64,000 bases of DNA from Haloglomus litoreum (GTDB lineage Archaea; Halobacteriota; Halobacteria; Halobacteriales; Haloarculaceae). Of the stretch, positions 8,727-16,388 are shown piece by piece (the stretch's first letter is position 1; each line of letters opens with the position of its first letter). The DNA lies in the NCBI RefSeq assembly GCF_029338515.1, contig NZ_CP119988.1, forward strand, positions 3,286,001-3,350,000, read 5' to 3'. A program made the translations under genes and the position numbers. The notes below the pieces were generated by a model, which had not been told where the DNA came from, did not search any database, and was given only the letters and a program-made list of their open reading frames with translations.

Positions 8727-11201
8727 ATGAACGAGACACATCACACGGACGACGGCGGAGGCATCGTCGAGGACAAACTGCGGCTGGCGGAGCTGGCGGG
8801 CCATCTCGGCTCGTGGCTCGCGGTCGTGACGACGATGGTGATGGTCGGCGCGGCGGCGGCCCGCGAGGTGAATCCGGTCAGCGCGTTCGTCATCGAGCAC
8901 GCCTCGATGGAGACGTGGGCGGTCGGGACGCCGCTGCTGGTGTTCGCGGGTTTCACCATGCTGCGGTACGCCCGCGCTCGTAACGAGGCGCCGGACGATC
9001 TCCTGAAGACGCACCACCTCGGCGGCCTTCTCGCGAGCGGCCTCCTCGCGGACGGGCTGCTGAACTGTTACGCGGTCGCGACCGCGGGCCTGCCCGAGAC
9101 GCTTCGTTGGTCCGTGATCGCGGGCGAGGCGGCGGCCGTGGGCGTGCTCGCGCTCGTCCTGATCGTGCGACCGGACCCGCGACCGCTCGTCTCGGCGGGT
9201 CGAGATGTCACCAGTCGGCTGTCGGCTGTTGAGGCGCGGAGCGTGGCGCTGGCGCTGATGGTGGTCACGTCGATGTTCGTCGGTGCTGTGTCAATCTCCC
9301 TGGGACCTCTCCCTGCTGCGGATCGCGCGTCTGCTGCGGGAACCGTTGTTGACGATTTCGAGGACGGTTCGATTTCAGATTGGACTAAGGTGATTAACGG
9401 GCAGGCCTTCTCGGCAAGTCAGAATCGAGCTTATGAAGGGTCTTATTCGATGTTACATGATGGCTCGGATAACGGCGGTGGTGCGCGGATCACGAAAGAC
9501 CTGAGTTCTGCAAATCCATCTAGTGCTTCTGCATGGGTCTACTACGCAAATTATTCGAGTTCAACACGAACATCGGCATTTAAATTGCGAAGCAGTAGCG
9601 GAAGTGTCGCAACCCGCGTAGAAGTCAAGGAATCGGACGGGAGTCTTTTTGTAGATTCGACGGATACCGGATTCGATATACCTCAAAATGAGTGGGTACG
9701 GTGGAAGTATAAAAATATTGATTACAATTCCGATACCTACACGGTAATAATACTGGACGCTGACGGAAATGAGATTTACAACCAAACCGGCGTTGGCTTC
9801 GTAAATAGCGTTAGTGTAGAGCAATTCGCTGTTCTCGGAGGAAGTGGTGGCTATCAATATTGGGATTTCTTCGCAGTTGACGGGGCTGCTGTCGGCCAGC
9901 CCGTCTCTGGGACTATCTCCACGGCCGACGGCTCCGGGATCAATGGCGGGACTGTGGAATTGCTGGACTCCTCGGACTCCGTGATCTCCACGACGACGAC
10001 CAACAGCAGCGGATACTACCAGTTCGATGCTGTCTCTGACGCAACGGATTACCAAATTCGCGCTTCGGCGTCGGGTTACCAGAACAAGACCTCGGATAGC
10101 TTCGATGTTGCCGGCGCCCCGCGAACTGTCGACCTGAAACTCTTCGAGAGCGGAACCTTCGTCCGCGAGTTCCAGCTCGACGAGGCCGCGAAGCAGACCT
10201 ACCCGCCTTCGCTGTCGCGGCTGGAGGTCTACCGTTTCGACCGTGCTATCGAGTTCCCGCTGCCCGGCGGCACGACGTTCAAGGCCGGCCCTGGCACCTG
10301 GAAGGAGATCTCCGACAAGGACATCAACGCCTACGGGAAGGCGAGCGTCCGCCTGGAGGACGGCACGCCCTACCGCGTCGAGGTCGTCGCGACCAGCGGT
10401 GACCGCTCGACACGCTGGGGCTCGCTGGGCTGGCGGGCGAACAAGTCGGCGCCGGACCCGTACCTGATCAGCGTCGGCGACCAGGATGTGACGGCCACGC
10501 CGACCGCGACCGGCACGGCGACCTCGCCGACGGCCACGCCCGTCGCGACGGACGGCGGGACCAGCGGAGGAGGCGTGTCAGGGCCCGATTACCCTGGCCT
10601 GAATCCGCCGTGTGACCCCTTCGACCGGGACAACGACGGGAACCTCCAGGAGTGCCCCGACGGCGACGAGACCGACGGGCCCGGCTCGACCGTGACGTAC
10701 ACCGCGTCGGACGGGTTCGGGCCGCGCATCGCCGGGGAGTGTGTCCTCACGGACGGCACGACCGGGCTCCTCATCGAGTACTGGGACCCGTCCTACGAGA
10801 CGACGAGCCTCACGTTCAACGTCTCGCACGAGAACAGCTCGTACAGCGGGGATCGGCAGTTCGACACGGCCGCGGGCTACGCGACGTGGTGCGTGGCCGA
10901 CGCCGTGACCGGAAACGCCTCGGACGCGGCCGACGGCGCGCTCACGGGCAACTACACGGCCAACGGCACGACGTTCAACTACACCGAGTCGCTCCAGCAG
11001 TCGTCGCTGCTGGGCGGGCCGCTCGGCGGCGGTGGCGGCTCTGGCGCGGGCGGGGCGACGCCCGGGCAGCAGGTCGTCGGCATCGGCCTGTCGGCTGGCG
11101 TGGGCTACCTGCTCGTCCGGCGCTTCACCGACTTCCGCATCAGTTCGGCGCTCTCGGGGGCGGTCTCCCGGGCCCGGTCGCTCGTGGGTGGTGGCTCGTG
11201 A
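8727..11201 (+). CDS. Mosaic surface protein: multi-helix N-terminus, lectin-like and CarboxypepD_reg-like domains, C-terminal anchor; 824 aa
   Basis: Order of parts: a His-rich polar start; four or five hydrophobic helices to about residue 195; a beta-sandwich-like domain at about 205-390 beginning with DDFEDGSISDWTK, a start typical of LamG/concanavalin-like carbohydrate-binding folds; a carboxypeptidase-regulatory-like domain at about 392-470 (SGTISTADGSGINGGTVELL...SSGYYQF); a further beta region; a Thr/Ala/Pro stalk; a Cys-containing distal domain; and a Gly-rich stretch with one C-terminal helix. It probably acts at the cell or particle surface in attachment. Bases of about 9,320-10,130 are clearly AT-richer than the rest of the gene, so the central binding domain looks swapped in. 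Domain names are by eye. Confidence 0.7.
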   Translation: MNETHHTDDGGGIVEDKLRLAELAGHLGSWLAVVTTMVMVGAAAAREVNPVSAFVIEHASMETWAVGTPLLVFAGFTMLRYARARNEAPDDLLKTHHLGGLLASGLLADGLLNCYAVATAGLPETLRWSVIAGEAAAVGVLALVLIVRPDPRPLVSAGRDVTSRLSAVEARSVALALMVVTSMFVGAVSISLGPLPAADRASAAGTVVDDFEDGSISDWTKVINGQAFSASQNRAYEGSYSMLHDGSDNGGGARITKDLSSANPSSASAWVYYANYSSSTRTSAFKLRSSSGSVATRVEVKESDGSLFVDSTDTGFDIPQNEWVRWKYKNIDYNSDTYTVIILDADGNEIYNQTGVGFVNSVSVEQFAVLGGSGGYQYWDFFAVDGAAVGQPVSGTISTADGSGINGGTVELLDSSDSVISTTTTNSSGYYQFDAVSDATDYQIRASASGYQNKTSDSFDVAGAPRTVDLKLFESGTFVREFQLDEAAKQTYPPSLSRLEVYRFDRAIEFPLPGGTTFKAGPGTWKEISDKDINAYGKASVRLEDGTPYRVEVVATSGDRSTRWGSLGWRANKSAPDPYLISVGDQDVTATPTATGTATSPTATPVATDGGTSGGGVSGPDYPGLNPPCDPFDRDNDGNLQECPDGDETDGPGSTVTYTASDGFGPRIAGECVLTDGTTGLLIEYWDPSYETTSLTFNVSHENSSYSGDRQFDTAAGYATWCVADAVTGNASDAADGALTGNYTANGTTFNYTESLQQSSLLGGPLGGGGGSGAGGATPGQQVVGIGLSAGVGYLLVRRFTDFRISSALSGAVSRARSLVGGGS

Positions 11202-11205
11202 GGAG

Positions 11206-11340
11206 ATGACCGTCGACGCGATTCTCGCGACGGTCGCCGAGCTGGGTGAGCACCACGCGCTGCTGGAGATCGTCGAGCGAGACGGCGTGGACATCGTCCG
11301 GTGTCTCCGGTGTGGGCACGCGGTGGTGGTCGGGCCGTGA
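11206..11340 (+). CDS. 44-aa zinc-knuckle-like small protein
   Basis: The frame carries a single CLRCG (CxxC) motif near its C-terminus and a short acidic helix before it. GTG 11191 is an alternative start that overlaps the upstream gene. One CxxC cannot bind zinc alone, so a dimer would be needed. It is the last gene of the plus-strand operon. Confidence 0.4.
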   Translation: MTVDAILATVAELGEHHALLEIVERDGVDIVRCLRCGHAVVVGP

Positions 11341-11350
11341 CGGGGCGCGG

Positions 11351-11360
11351 TGTGAACACA
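11351..11360. repeat. TGTGAACACA motif, copy 1
   Basis: This motif recurs at 15166-15176 (as GGTGAACACAG) and inside two palindromes at 15311 and 15346. Copies 1 and 2 are both followed by AGC-nCC-TG, so they look like remnants of one dispersed sequence lying at the two edges of the patchwork zone. Confidence 0.45.
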
Positions 11361-11440
11361 GCTCCTGGAACCGAATCCAGAACCGGATGCAACCCACCCG
11401 TCACGATGCTGTCGACCAACTGGAACCCGATAGAACTGGT

Positions 11441-11485
11441 GAAACCCTCACTCTGCGATATGTTTCAGCGATCTTGCTGAATACA
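11441..11485. repeat. 45-bp direct repeat, left copy
   Basis: This segment and 14594-14638 both begin GAAACCCTCA and end GCTGAATACA with identical spacing, and match at about two thirds of the positions between. The pair brackets the 3.1-kb segment with the coiled-coil protein, the HExxH protein, the resolvase and two small genes. Ends of a decayed mobile element are the simplest reading. Confidence 0.6.
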
Positions 11486-11567
11486 GTGCGCGAGTCGGTC
11501 ACGACAGAGGGTCATTGGCGCGGGCGCGAATTAGCTGAGACAGTCATCGAATATCACTAAGCCCGAT

Positions 11568-12173
11568 TTATGTGTCCTGATCCGAGCCTTGTCTGAGTTC
11601 AACGCCGAGCAACTCACGAAAATGATTCTCCAGTTCGCGCTTCAACTCTGGAACGGTATCATCGTCGATCTTCTCCCAATCTTCTACCCATACATCCATC
11701 CGTTCTATCGGATCAAATGCTGACGTTCCCTGCTCATGAACTCGATAAATAGCGAAATCATCAAATACTTCTTTGAATTCGCCAAGCATTTCCTCGGTGG
11801 TTTCACACACGTCTGGCGGGAGATAGACCCGATTCTTCTCATAGTATTCTCGAAACGACTCGCCAGAGTCAGCTGCTTGCTTGATCTTTTCATGTTGGGG
11901 GATTTCTCCCGTCCCTTGAAAGGGTTTCACAAGCGACCGCATGTCTTCCTCGAAGTCAACCATTTTTGTAAATAATTCACCGACAACTTCTCCCCGTTTT
12001 GTATGTAGGTCAGAAAACCGGATCTTCTCCTTTTCCAACTCAGTTTGATACTGTTGTAGTTGCTTATCGAAATACTGGGTGATGGCACTTTTCGCAATAA
12101 AATATAGAAGTCCGGCTCCAACTGAAAGAAAACCCAAGTCACGAATGAGGTTAATCCACTCCCCGATGGCCAT
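11568..12173 (-). CDS. Membrane-anchored coiled-coil protein, 201 aa
   Basis: A single hydrophobic helix (about residues 8-28, LGFLSVGAGLLYFIAKSAI) is followed by a long charged coiled coil (about 33-75) containing DLHTKRGEVVGELFTKMVDFE, and a helical acidic C-terminal half. Proteins with this N-terminal anchor and a DLHTKR-type coil are widespread uncharacterised proteins in bacteria and archaea. The gene is AT-richer than its surroundings and faces the opposite way to the structural operon, so it is probably cargo. A TATA-like stretch (minus strand, about 12197-12205) lies near 28 bases upstream of the ATG, fitting a leaderless transcript. Confidence 0.65.
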   Translation of the reverse strand: MAIGEWINLIRDLGFLSVGAGLLYFIAKSAITQYFDKQLQQYQTELEKEKIRFSDLHTKRGEVVGELFTKMVDFEEDMRSLVKPFQGTGEIPQHEKIKQAADSGESFREYYEKNRVYLPPDVCETTEEMLGEFKEVFDDFAIYRVHEQGTSAFDPIERMDVWVEDWEKIDDDTVPELKRELENHFRELLGVELRQGSDQDT

Positions 12174-12500
12174 GCCGGTCCAATCCTTCCCTCTAACTTA
12201 ATTTTATGGTGTGATGCCTCTAACTACCTTTACCCATCTCAATAATCTGCTTTGGATTCTGCTGACTACACTCTCTGTATCGGTCACGCCGATTTTGTCA
12301 GCCTGTGAGGGTCTCGACGGCGTCCCGCTCGCGGCCGCCCCGTTCGGCGTTGACGCCGTCGCGGTGCTGACACGGCGCCATGCCACTGCGCTGGGGAGTC
12401 CGTGAGGAGCCTTCCGAGACCTCCACTCGGGACGGGCGTAGAAACCGCCGCGATAGAAGCGTTCAATCTGTGTCAGCGTCCTCGTACCTCCTGAATATCC
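12174..12500. other. Intergenic stretch without a convincing gene
   Basis: It contains the minus-strand promoter of the coiled-coil gene at its left edge. A 64-codon plus-strand frame (12211-12405) has a hydrophobic start but no ribosome site and an Arg/Ala-rich end, so it is not called. Base composition changes from AT-rich to GC-rich near 12,300, which suggests a junction between segments of different origin. Confidence 0.5.
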
Positions 12501-12875
12501 ATGGTCTGGAACCTCCTCACCCTCATCGTCGCCTATCTTATCGCGTGCGCTGGGGCCTACGCGCTCCACGAAGCTGCCCACTACGTCGTCCACGCGCGAT
12601 ATGCCGAGACGGTATCGCTCACCATCGCGTGGCCGGCGCCCTCCGTGACCGCCACGTACGGCCTCGACGGCTCGCCGACCGTGGCGCGACTGGGCTCGGT
12701 CGCCCCCACGGTCGTCTTCGCGCCGCTCGTGGGGCTGGGCATCTACCTCTACATGACCTTCTACCCGATTCCGACCCTCTCGCCGACGGTCTGGACGATG
12801 GTCGCGGTGCCGCTGCTCATCCTCGTCTACCCGACGGCCGACGACCGGCACGGGTACTGGTACGGCTTGCAGTAG
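12501..12875 (+). CDS. Small membrane protein with HExxH motif, possible site-2-protease-like, 124 aa
   Basis: The first hydrophobic helix (residues 4-22) runs into LHEAAHYVVHARY, which contains HEAAH (HExxH), the zinc site of intramembrane metalloproteases. The following SLTIAWPAPSVTATYG resembles the membrane-embedded beta part of small M50/DUF3267-like proteins. Two more helices follow. A second metal ligand would be a downstream Asp; DDRHGY near the C-terminus is a candidate. The protein is shorter than functional site-2 proteases (usually over 180 aa), so activity is uncertain. Confidence 0.55.
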   Translation: MVWNLLTLIVAYLIACAGAYALHEAAHYVVHARYAETVSLTIAWPAPSVTATYGLDGSPTVARLGSVAPTVVFAPLVGLGIYLYMTFYPIPTLSPTVWTMVAVPLLILVYPTADDRHGYWYGLQ

Positions 12876-12958
12876 CGGCTCTGTGGCGAGAGCGTGCGCT
12901 GCCGCCGTGAATGGTCGTGTCTCCTACACAGAAAGGGGTGGTTCTACCCCCACTCTGA

Positions 12959-12967
12959 GGATAAAAA
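12959..12967 (+). promoter_or_regulatory. TATA-like element upstream of the resolvase
   Basis: GATAAAAAC lies about 45 bases before the resolvase ATG, in an otherwise GC-rich gap, in the position of an archaeal TATA box with a short leader. Confidence 0.35.
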
Positions 12968-13008
12968 CTAGGTTGCTGTAAACGCACGATAGGGTAGGGT
13001 ATCTGTGC

Positions 13009-13635
13009 ATGAGCAAGGTAGCCGGCTACGTCCGCGTCTCGACGGAGCAGCAACGAGAGGAACAGAGCCACGAACAGCAGCGGGAGAAGCTCACCACCTG
13101 GGCTAACCGCAACGACCACGAGATCGAGGTCTTCGAGGACATCGCCATCTCCGGTCAGTCGGATGACCGGCCAGCGTACGAGGAGATGATGGACCGTCTC
13201 GACGAGTTCGACATGGTGGCGGTCAGGGAGCTGTCACGGTTCGGCCGCTCGCTCAAGCGCGTCCTTCAGGATATCGAACGCCTCGACGAGCACGGTGTCG
13301 AGTTCAACTCGATCACGGAGGACTTCTCGACGGACTCGGCGATGGGGACGGCGATGCTCCAGATGATCGGTGTGTTCAACGAGTTCTGGGCGAACCTCGC
13401 CCGGGAGCGGGCGCTGGAGAATGTCCAGCGGCGCCGTGAGAACGGCGAGCCGGTCGGCCGCCCGAAGAAGCTGGACGAGGAGCAACGAGCGGAGGTGTTC
13501 GACCTGCGCCGAGCTGGAGTCTCCTACACGAGCATCGCACGCGTGATGGAAGCCGACCCGGAGACGCCCGACTCGATCTCACGCGAGACGATCAGACGCT
13601 ACTGTAACGATGAGGGCGTGACCCCCGAGACATGA
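13009..13635 (+). CDS. Serine recombinase of the resolvase/invertase family, 208 aa
   Basis: The N-terminal catalytic domain (about residues 1-135) shows the family signature AGYVRVSTEQQ with the nucleophile Ser11, the downstream VRELSRFGRSLK segment and the long E helix (MLQMIGVFNEFWANLARERALENVQRRREN). A GRPKKLDEEQ linker leads to a C-terminal helix-turn-helix (about 150-205). The length is normal for a small resolvase or invertase, not for a large serine integrase. It could resolve dimers of the element or move the cargo segment bounded by the 45-bp repeats. The stop overlaps the next start by four bases. Confidence 0.9.
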   Translation: MSKVAGYVRVSTEQQREEQSHEQQREKLTTWANRNDHEIEVFEDIAISGQSDDRPAYEEMMDRLDEFDMVAVRELSRFGRSLKRVLQDIERLDEHGVEFNSITEDFSTDSAMGTAMLQMIGVFNEFWANLARERALENVQRRRENGEPVGRPKKLDEEQRAEVFDLRRAGVSYTSIARVMEADPETPDSISRETIRRYCNDEGVTPET

Positions 13636-13859
13636 CGGCGGATAGCGACACACGAGCCGTCCGAGACGCACTGCTCGACAAACTCAACGAGGCGGGCTCG
13701 CGGACGAAGGACCGCCTGGTGGCCATTGTCGCTGCGGCAGAAGGGGTTGATGAGACGGCCGTGGAACGGGAGTTCGGCAAGCTTCTGGTCGGGGGACACG
13801 TCGAGGGGCTCCCTGGCATCGAGGGTGCCTTCATTCTCGTCGAGGACCCACGCGACTAA
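13632..13859 (+). CDS. Small winged-helix-like protein, 75 aa
   Basis: ATG in a 4-base overlap with the resolvase stop, so the two are co-translated. The helical first half (VRDALLDKLNEAGSRTKDRLVAIVAAAEG) followed by VERE-FGKLLVGGHVEGLPG-FILVE resembles a winged-helix fold. It probably controls or assists the resolvase. No family is certain. Confidence 0.6.
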   Translation: MTADSDTRAVRDALLDKLNEAGSRTKDRLVAIVAAAEGVDETAVEREFGKLLVGGHVEGLPGIEGAFILVEDPRD

Positions 13860-14051
13860 TCCCTGCACACGACCTCCGGGGCAGAGCGCCGATCTCGTGT
13901 GGCGGACTGATTCTCGGGCGCTGTAGACTGCAGGGTGGGTGGTGTCTCTCCCGGACGGCCGCCGACCGGCGTGGCTACCTCTGCGGCTCACCGGAGGCGC
14001 ATCCTCGCGAAGGCAAAGAACACAAATGGGCGCGTTCGAATCGCCTCACTC

Positions 14052-14531
14052 ATGACCAGTGGCGGGCGCGAGGAGCCGCCCTACGAGGTGATCGACTACC
14101 TGGAGGCGAATGGCCCAGCCCCAGGCTCGGATCTCCCGACCGAGGTAGCGGCTCGCCATCGTGCGGTCGGCGTCCACTCGTTCACGATTCGGGGGGCGAG
14201 AAATGGGGCTGGTGCGAGCTTCGGGAAACAGGTCGTTGCCGTCTACCACCTCAAAGAGCACCCGCCGGCCGAAGTCATCGACGCTTTCCTCGAAGCGAAC
14301 GAGCACCTCATCGAGCACGGGACCCCGAACGGGCTGGTCCGACGATTCGGCGGCCACGGGCCGGCGTGGCGCGATGCTGCTCGAACCGTACTCGAAGAGG
14401 AATACGGGATGCCGACCGGCGATCCGGGCCCCGACTCGCGAGGCTCGCCACAGAAGGTCAAATGCCCCCGCTGCGAGGAGTTCATCGACGACCTCGGTTC
14501 TCACCTCCGTAATGGGTGTGAGGGAGACTGA
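14052..14531 (+). CDS. Unknown protein with C-terminal zinc motif, 159 aa
   Basis: The start is set at ATG 14052; upstream the frame is Arg-rich and lacks a ribosome site. The N-terminal half looks like a small winged helix (YEVIDYLEANGPAPGSDLPTEV). The C-terminus has KCPRCEEFIDDLGSHLRNGC, a CxxC-H-C pattern that fits a single zinc finger. Its function is unknown. It is the last gene of the segment bracketed by the 45-bp repeats. Confidence 0.6.
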   Translation: MTSGGREEPPYEVIDYLEANGPAPGSDLPTEVAARHRAVGVHSFTIRGARNGAGASFGKQVVAVYHLKEHPPAEVIDAFLEANEHLIEHGTPNGLVRRFGGHGPAWRDAARTVLEEEYGMPTGDPGPDSRGSPQKVKCPRCEEFIDDLGSHLRNGCEGD

Positions 14532-14593
14532 AGGCCTCGCCGGAGCAGCGCACGCTGCCGATTGCCCTGGAATTGGATGTGCGAGGCTCTGTC

Positions 14594-14638
14594 GAAACCC
14601 TCAATCGGTGATAGGTTCTGACTGCTGTGCTGAATACA
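14594..14638. repeat. 45-bp direct repeat, right copy
   Basis: It begins GAAACCCTCA and ends GCTGAATACA, like 11441-11485 and in the same orientation. A weaker third relative (GCTGACTTCAC...TATATGCAGCA) lies at about 15092-15120, so the DUF4260-like gene is also flanked by related sequence. Confidence 0.6.
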
Positions 14639-14695
14639 CAGCGCATATGCAGCAATCGACGCTGGATTCAAGAGCTAAGTCAGAGTGGATGCAGT

Positions 14696-15079
14696 ATGGA
14701 ACCCCGGAATTTCCTGCGTGTGGAGGGACTGGCTGTCTTGGGGATTGCGCTGGCTGGGTATTTCACCCTTGATGGCTCAGTTTGGTTGCTGCTCATTCTT
14801 GCGCTAGCCCCCGACTTATCGATGATTGGGTATCTCGCTGGTACTCGAATCGGCAGTCTGAGCTATAATATCGTCCATACGTACACATTACCGCTCGCCC
14901 TCGGTAGCCTCGGCTTCTGGGCTGACATCCGAATGGCCCTCCTTATCGCTCTGATTTGGGCTGCCCACATCGGAGCTGACCGTCTCGTGGGATATGGTCT
15001 GAAATTCGAATCCGGATTCAAAGACACACATCTCAGTACCCAGCCTGCTCCAGTGGACGCCTTCACCAAATCTGATTAA
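14696..15079 (+). CDS. DUF4260-like membrane protein, 127 aa
   Basis: The start is set at ATG 14696. Four hydrophobic segments are present, together with the family pattern around YNIVHTYTLPLALG and ALIWAAHIGADRLVGYGLKFESGFKDTHLS, which matches DUF4260 as I know it. The biochemical role of that family is unknown. The gene is AT-richer than the chromosome and is flanked by repeat remnants, which suggests it arrived as mobile cargo. Confidence 0.75.
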   Translation: MEPRNFLRVEGLAVLGIALAGYFTLDGSVWLLLILALAPDLSMIGYLAGTRIGSLSYNIVHTYTLPLALGSLGFWADIRMALLIALIWAAHIGADRLVGYGLKFESGFKDTHLSTQPAPVDAFTKSD

Positions 15080-15310
15080 TAATCGAACAGCTCTGCTGAC
15101 TTCACGCTCTATATGCAGCACGCCGTTGCTGTCAGATGAGTTCTACCTCCTCCGAGTAGGAGCGGGGTGAACACAGCCCTGCTAATCACTCGTCGAGCCA
15201 GGAGAAACCACCTTGTCGAGATTCCTGCCTGAAACTCGAAGCCTCATCGTGGTATAAGCAGAGGGGCGATTCGGGTTCGCATTCGCCTCGATCTCGCTCG
15301 GCACCGCCGG

Positions 15311-15324
15311 ATTGTGAACACAAT
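15311..15324. repeat. Palindrome ATTGTG-AA-CACAAT
   Basis: A perfect 6-bp inverted repeat around the AA of the TGTGAACACA motif. With the similar site at 15346 it could be a pair of regulator sites or an end structure of a lost element. Confidence 0.5.
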
Positions 15325-15345
15325 CTGCGGGGGTCACGAGCACCC

Positions 15346-15359
15346 GATGTGAACACATC
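15346..15359. repeat. Palindrome GATGTG-AA-CACATC
   Basis: A second perfect palindrome with the same TGTGAACACA core, centred 35 bases after the first. The flanking bases differ but covary, which argues that the palindrome, not just the core, matters. Confidence 0.5.
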
Positions 15360-15442
15360 CGGAGTATCCCCGAGGAGCTGTAACATCTCGAGTGCGACTG
15401 GTGGGGGTCGCACCCGACTAGTTCCGGCAATCGAGCGTAATA

Positions 15443-15450
15443 ATTCAAGA
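15443..15450. repeat. Target-site duplication ATTCAAGA, left copy
   Basis: This 8-base sequence is repeated exactly at 16389-16396, directly outside the other end of the IS. Confidence 0.9.
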
Positions 15451-16388
15451 GGCTCTGGTGAATCGCTTGACTGCGTCGGATTCGACCGTTAGAACGAGGA
15501 AGATGAAGCGGGAAACCGTCGATGCTCTATGTCGAAGATTTCCCGCTTCACAAGCAAAGCCGTCCAGTTAGCTAAAAATGCTGTTGGTGAGCGAGGCGAA
15601 GTCGCCGCCCCCGAAGGGGGTGGCGGCTTCGCCGAGTATGCGGTCGTGTCGCTGCACTGTCTGCGGGTTTACTTGGAGAAATCGTACCGAGAAACACTCG
15701 ATCTGCTGAGCGAGATGCCACAAATACTGGCCGAGATCGGCCTCGACGAGGCCGATCTCCCCGACCACTCGACGTTAGTGAAGGCGTTTGACAGGCTCAA
15801 GACAGCACTCTGGCGCGTGCTGCTCCGACTCTCGTCGGAGCTGCACGACCCGAGCGGACACGCCGCGATCGACGCGACATTCTTCGACCGCGAGAACGCC
15901 AGCAAGCACTACTGCCGCCGGACGAATTACCGCGTCCAGACGCTGAAAACGACCGCTCTGGTTGACACAGAAACGCAAGCGGTTCTCGACGTTCATTGCT
16001 CGACCGGAAAACCACACGACACCCACCTCGGCTGGCAGGTCGCCCGCCGCAACGCGGGCGACCTGACCAGCCTCGCCGCCGACAAGGGCTACGACTGGAT
16101 GGAATTACGCGAGAAACTGAGGGAAGACGGCGTGAGACCGCTGATCAAACACCGCGAGTTCCGGCCCATCGATCACGCGCACAACGCGCGGATCGATGGG
16201 CCTCGCTACCGCCAACGATCGATGTGTGAGACCGTCTTCTCGGCGATTAAGCGCACGCTCGGCGACGCCGTGCGTGCGCGAGCATGGTTTCGTGAGTTCC
16301 GAGAAATCGTCCTGAAATGTGTCGTTCACAACATCAAGCGAGCCGTCACACCGTGAGATCAAACGCCCTCTGGCGATTCACCAGAGCC
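15451..16388. mobile_element. Intact IS5-family insertion sequence, 938 bp
   Basis: Perfect 16-bp terminal inverted repeats (GGCTCTGGTGAATCGC at 15451-15466 and its complement at 16373-16388) enclose one transposase gene. Perfect 8-bp target duplications (ATTCAAGA) flank it, matching the ISH1-type group of IS5. Both ends and the transposase frame are intact, so the insertion looks recent and could be active. It landed a few bases after the stop of the DNA methyltransferase gene, without breaking it. Confidence 0.92.
15529..16356 (+). CDS. IS5-family transposase, 275 aa
   Basis: A DDE transposase. The likely catalytic residues are Asp115 (AAIDATFFD), Asp185 (LAADKGYDW) and Glu234 (SMCETVFSAIKR), with the Y-R-E-K-like C-terminal signature region RQRSMCETVFSAIKRTLG. 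The length is normal for small haloarchaeal IS5-family enzymes. The frame is uninterrupted from ATG to TGA and lies wholly within the inverted repeats. Confidence 0.93.
   Translation: MSKISRFTSKAVQLAKNAVGERGEVAAPEGGGGFAEYAVVSLHCLRVYLEKSYRETLDLLSEMPQILAEIGLDEADLPDHSTLVKAFDRLKTALWRVLLRLSSELHDPSGHAAIDATFFDRENASKHYCRRTNYRVQTLKTTALVDTETQAVLDVHCSTGKPHDTHLGWQVARRNAGDLTSLAADKGYDWMELREKLREDGVRPLIKHREFRPIDHAHNARIDGPRYRQRSMCETVFSAIKRTLGDAVRARAWFREFREIVLKCVVHNIKRAVTP

Larger units (their letters stand above)
15080..15442. other. Gene-free stretch with repeat remnants and palindromes
   Basis: It contains a remnant related to the 45-bp repeats (about 15092-15120), one GGTGAACACAG motif (15166-15176) and two palindromes. 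Minus-strand frames here (15186-15413 and 15182-15448) have no ribosome site and no recognisable content, so they are not called. Confidence 0.5.

Noticed and set aside
11387-11560. 57-codon plus-strand frame across the left 45-bp repeat
   Set aside because: It overlaps the repeat, has no ribosome site and the matching stretch in the right repeat does not keep the frame.
12211-12405. 64-codon plus-strand frame with a hydrophobic start
   Set aside because: It spans an apparent composition junction, ends in Ala/Arg-rich shadow sequence and has no homologue I recognise.
13009-13635. Serine recombinase considered as the integrase of the whole element
   Set aside because: It is a short resolvase/invertase type and lies mid-element; tRNA-targeted integration in haloarchaea is normally by tyrosine recombinases encoded near an end.
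15186-15413. 75-codon minus-strand frame left of the IS, considered as a truncated gene cut by the insertion
   Set aside because: It ends before the target duplication, crosses two palindromes and shows no domain; the IS did not interrupt it.
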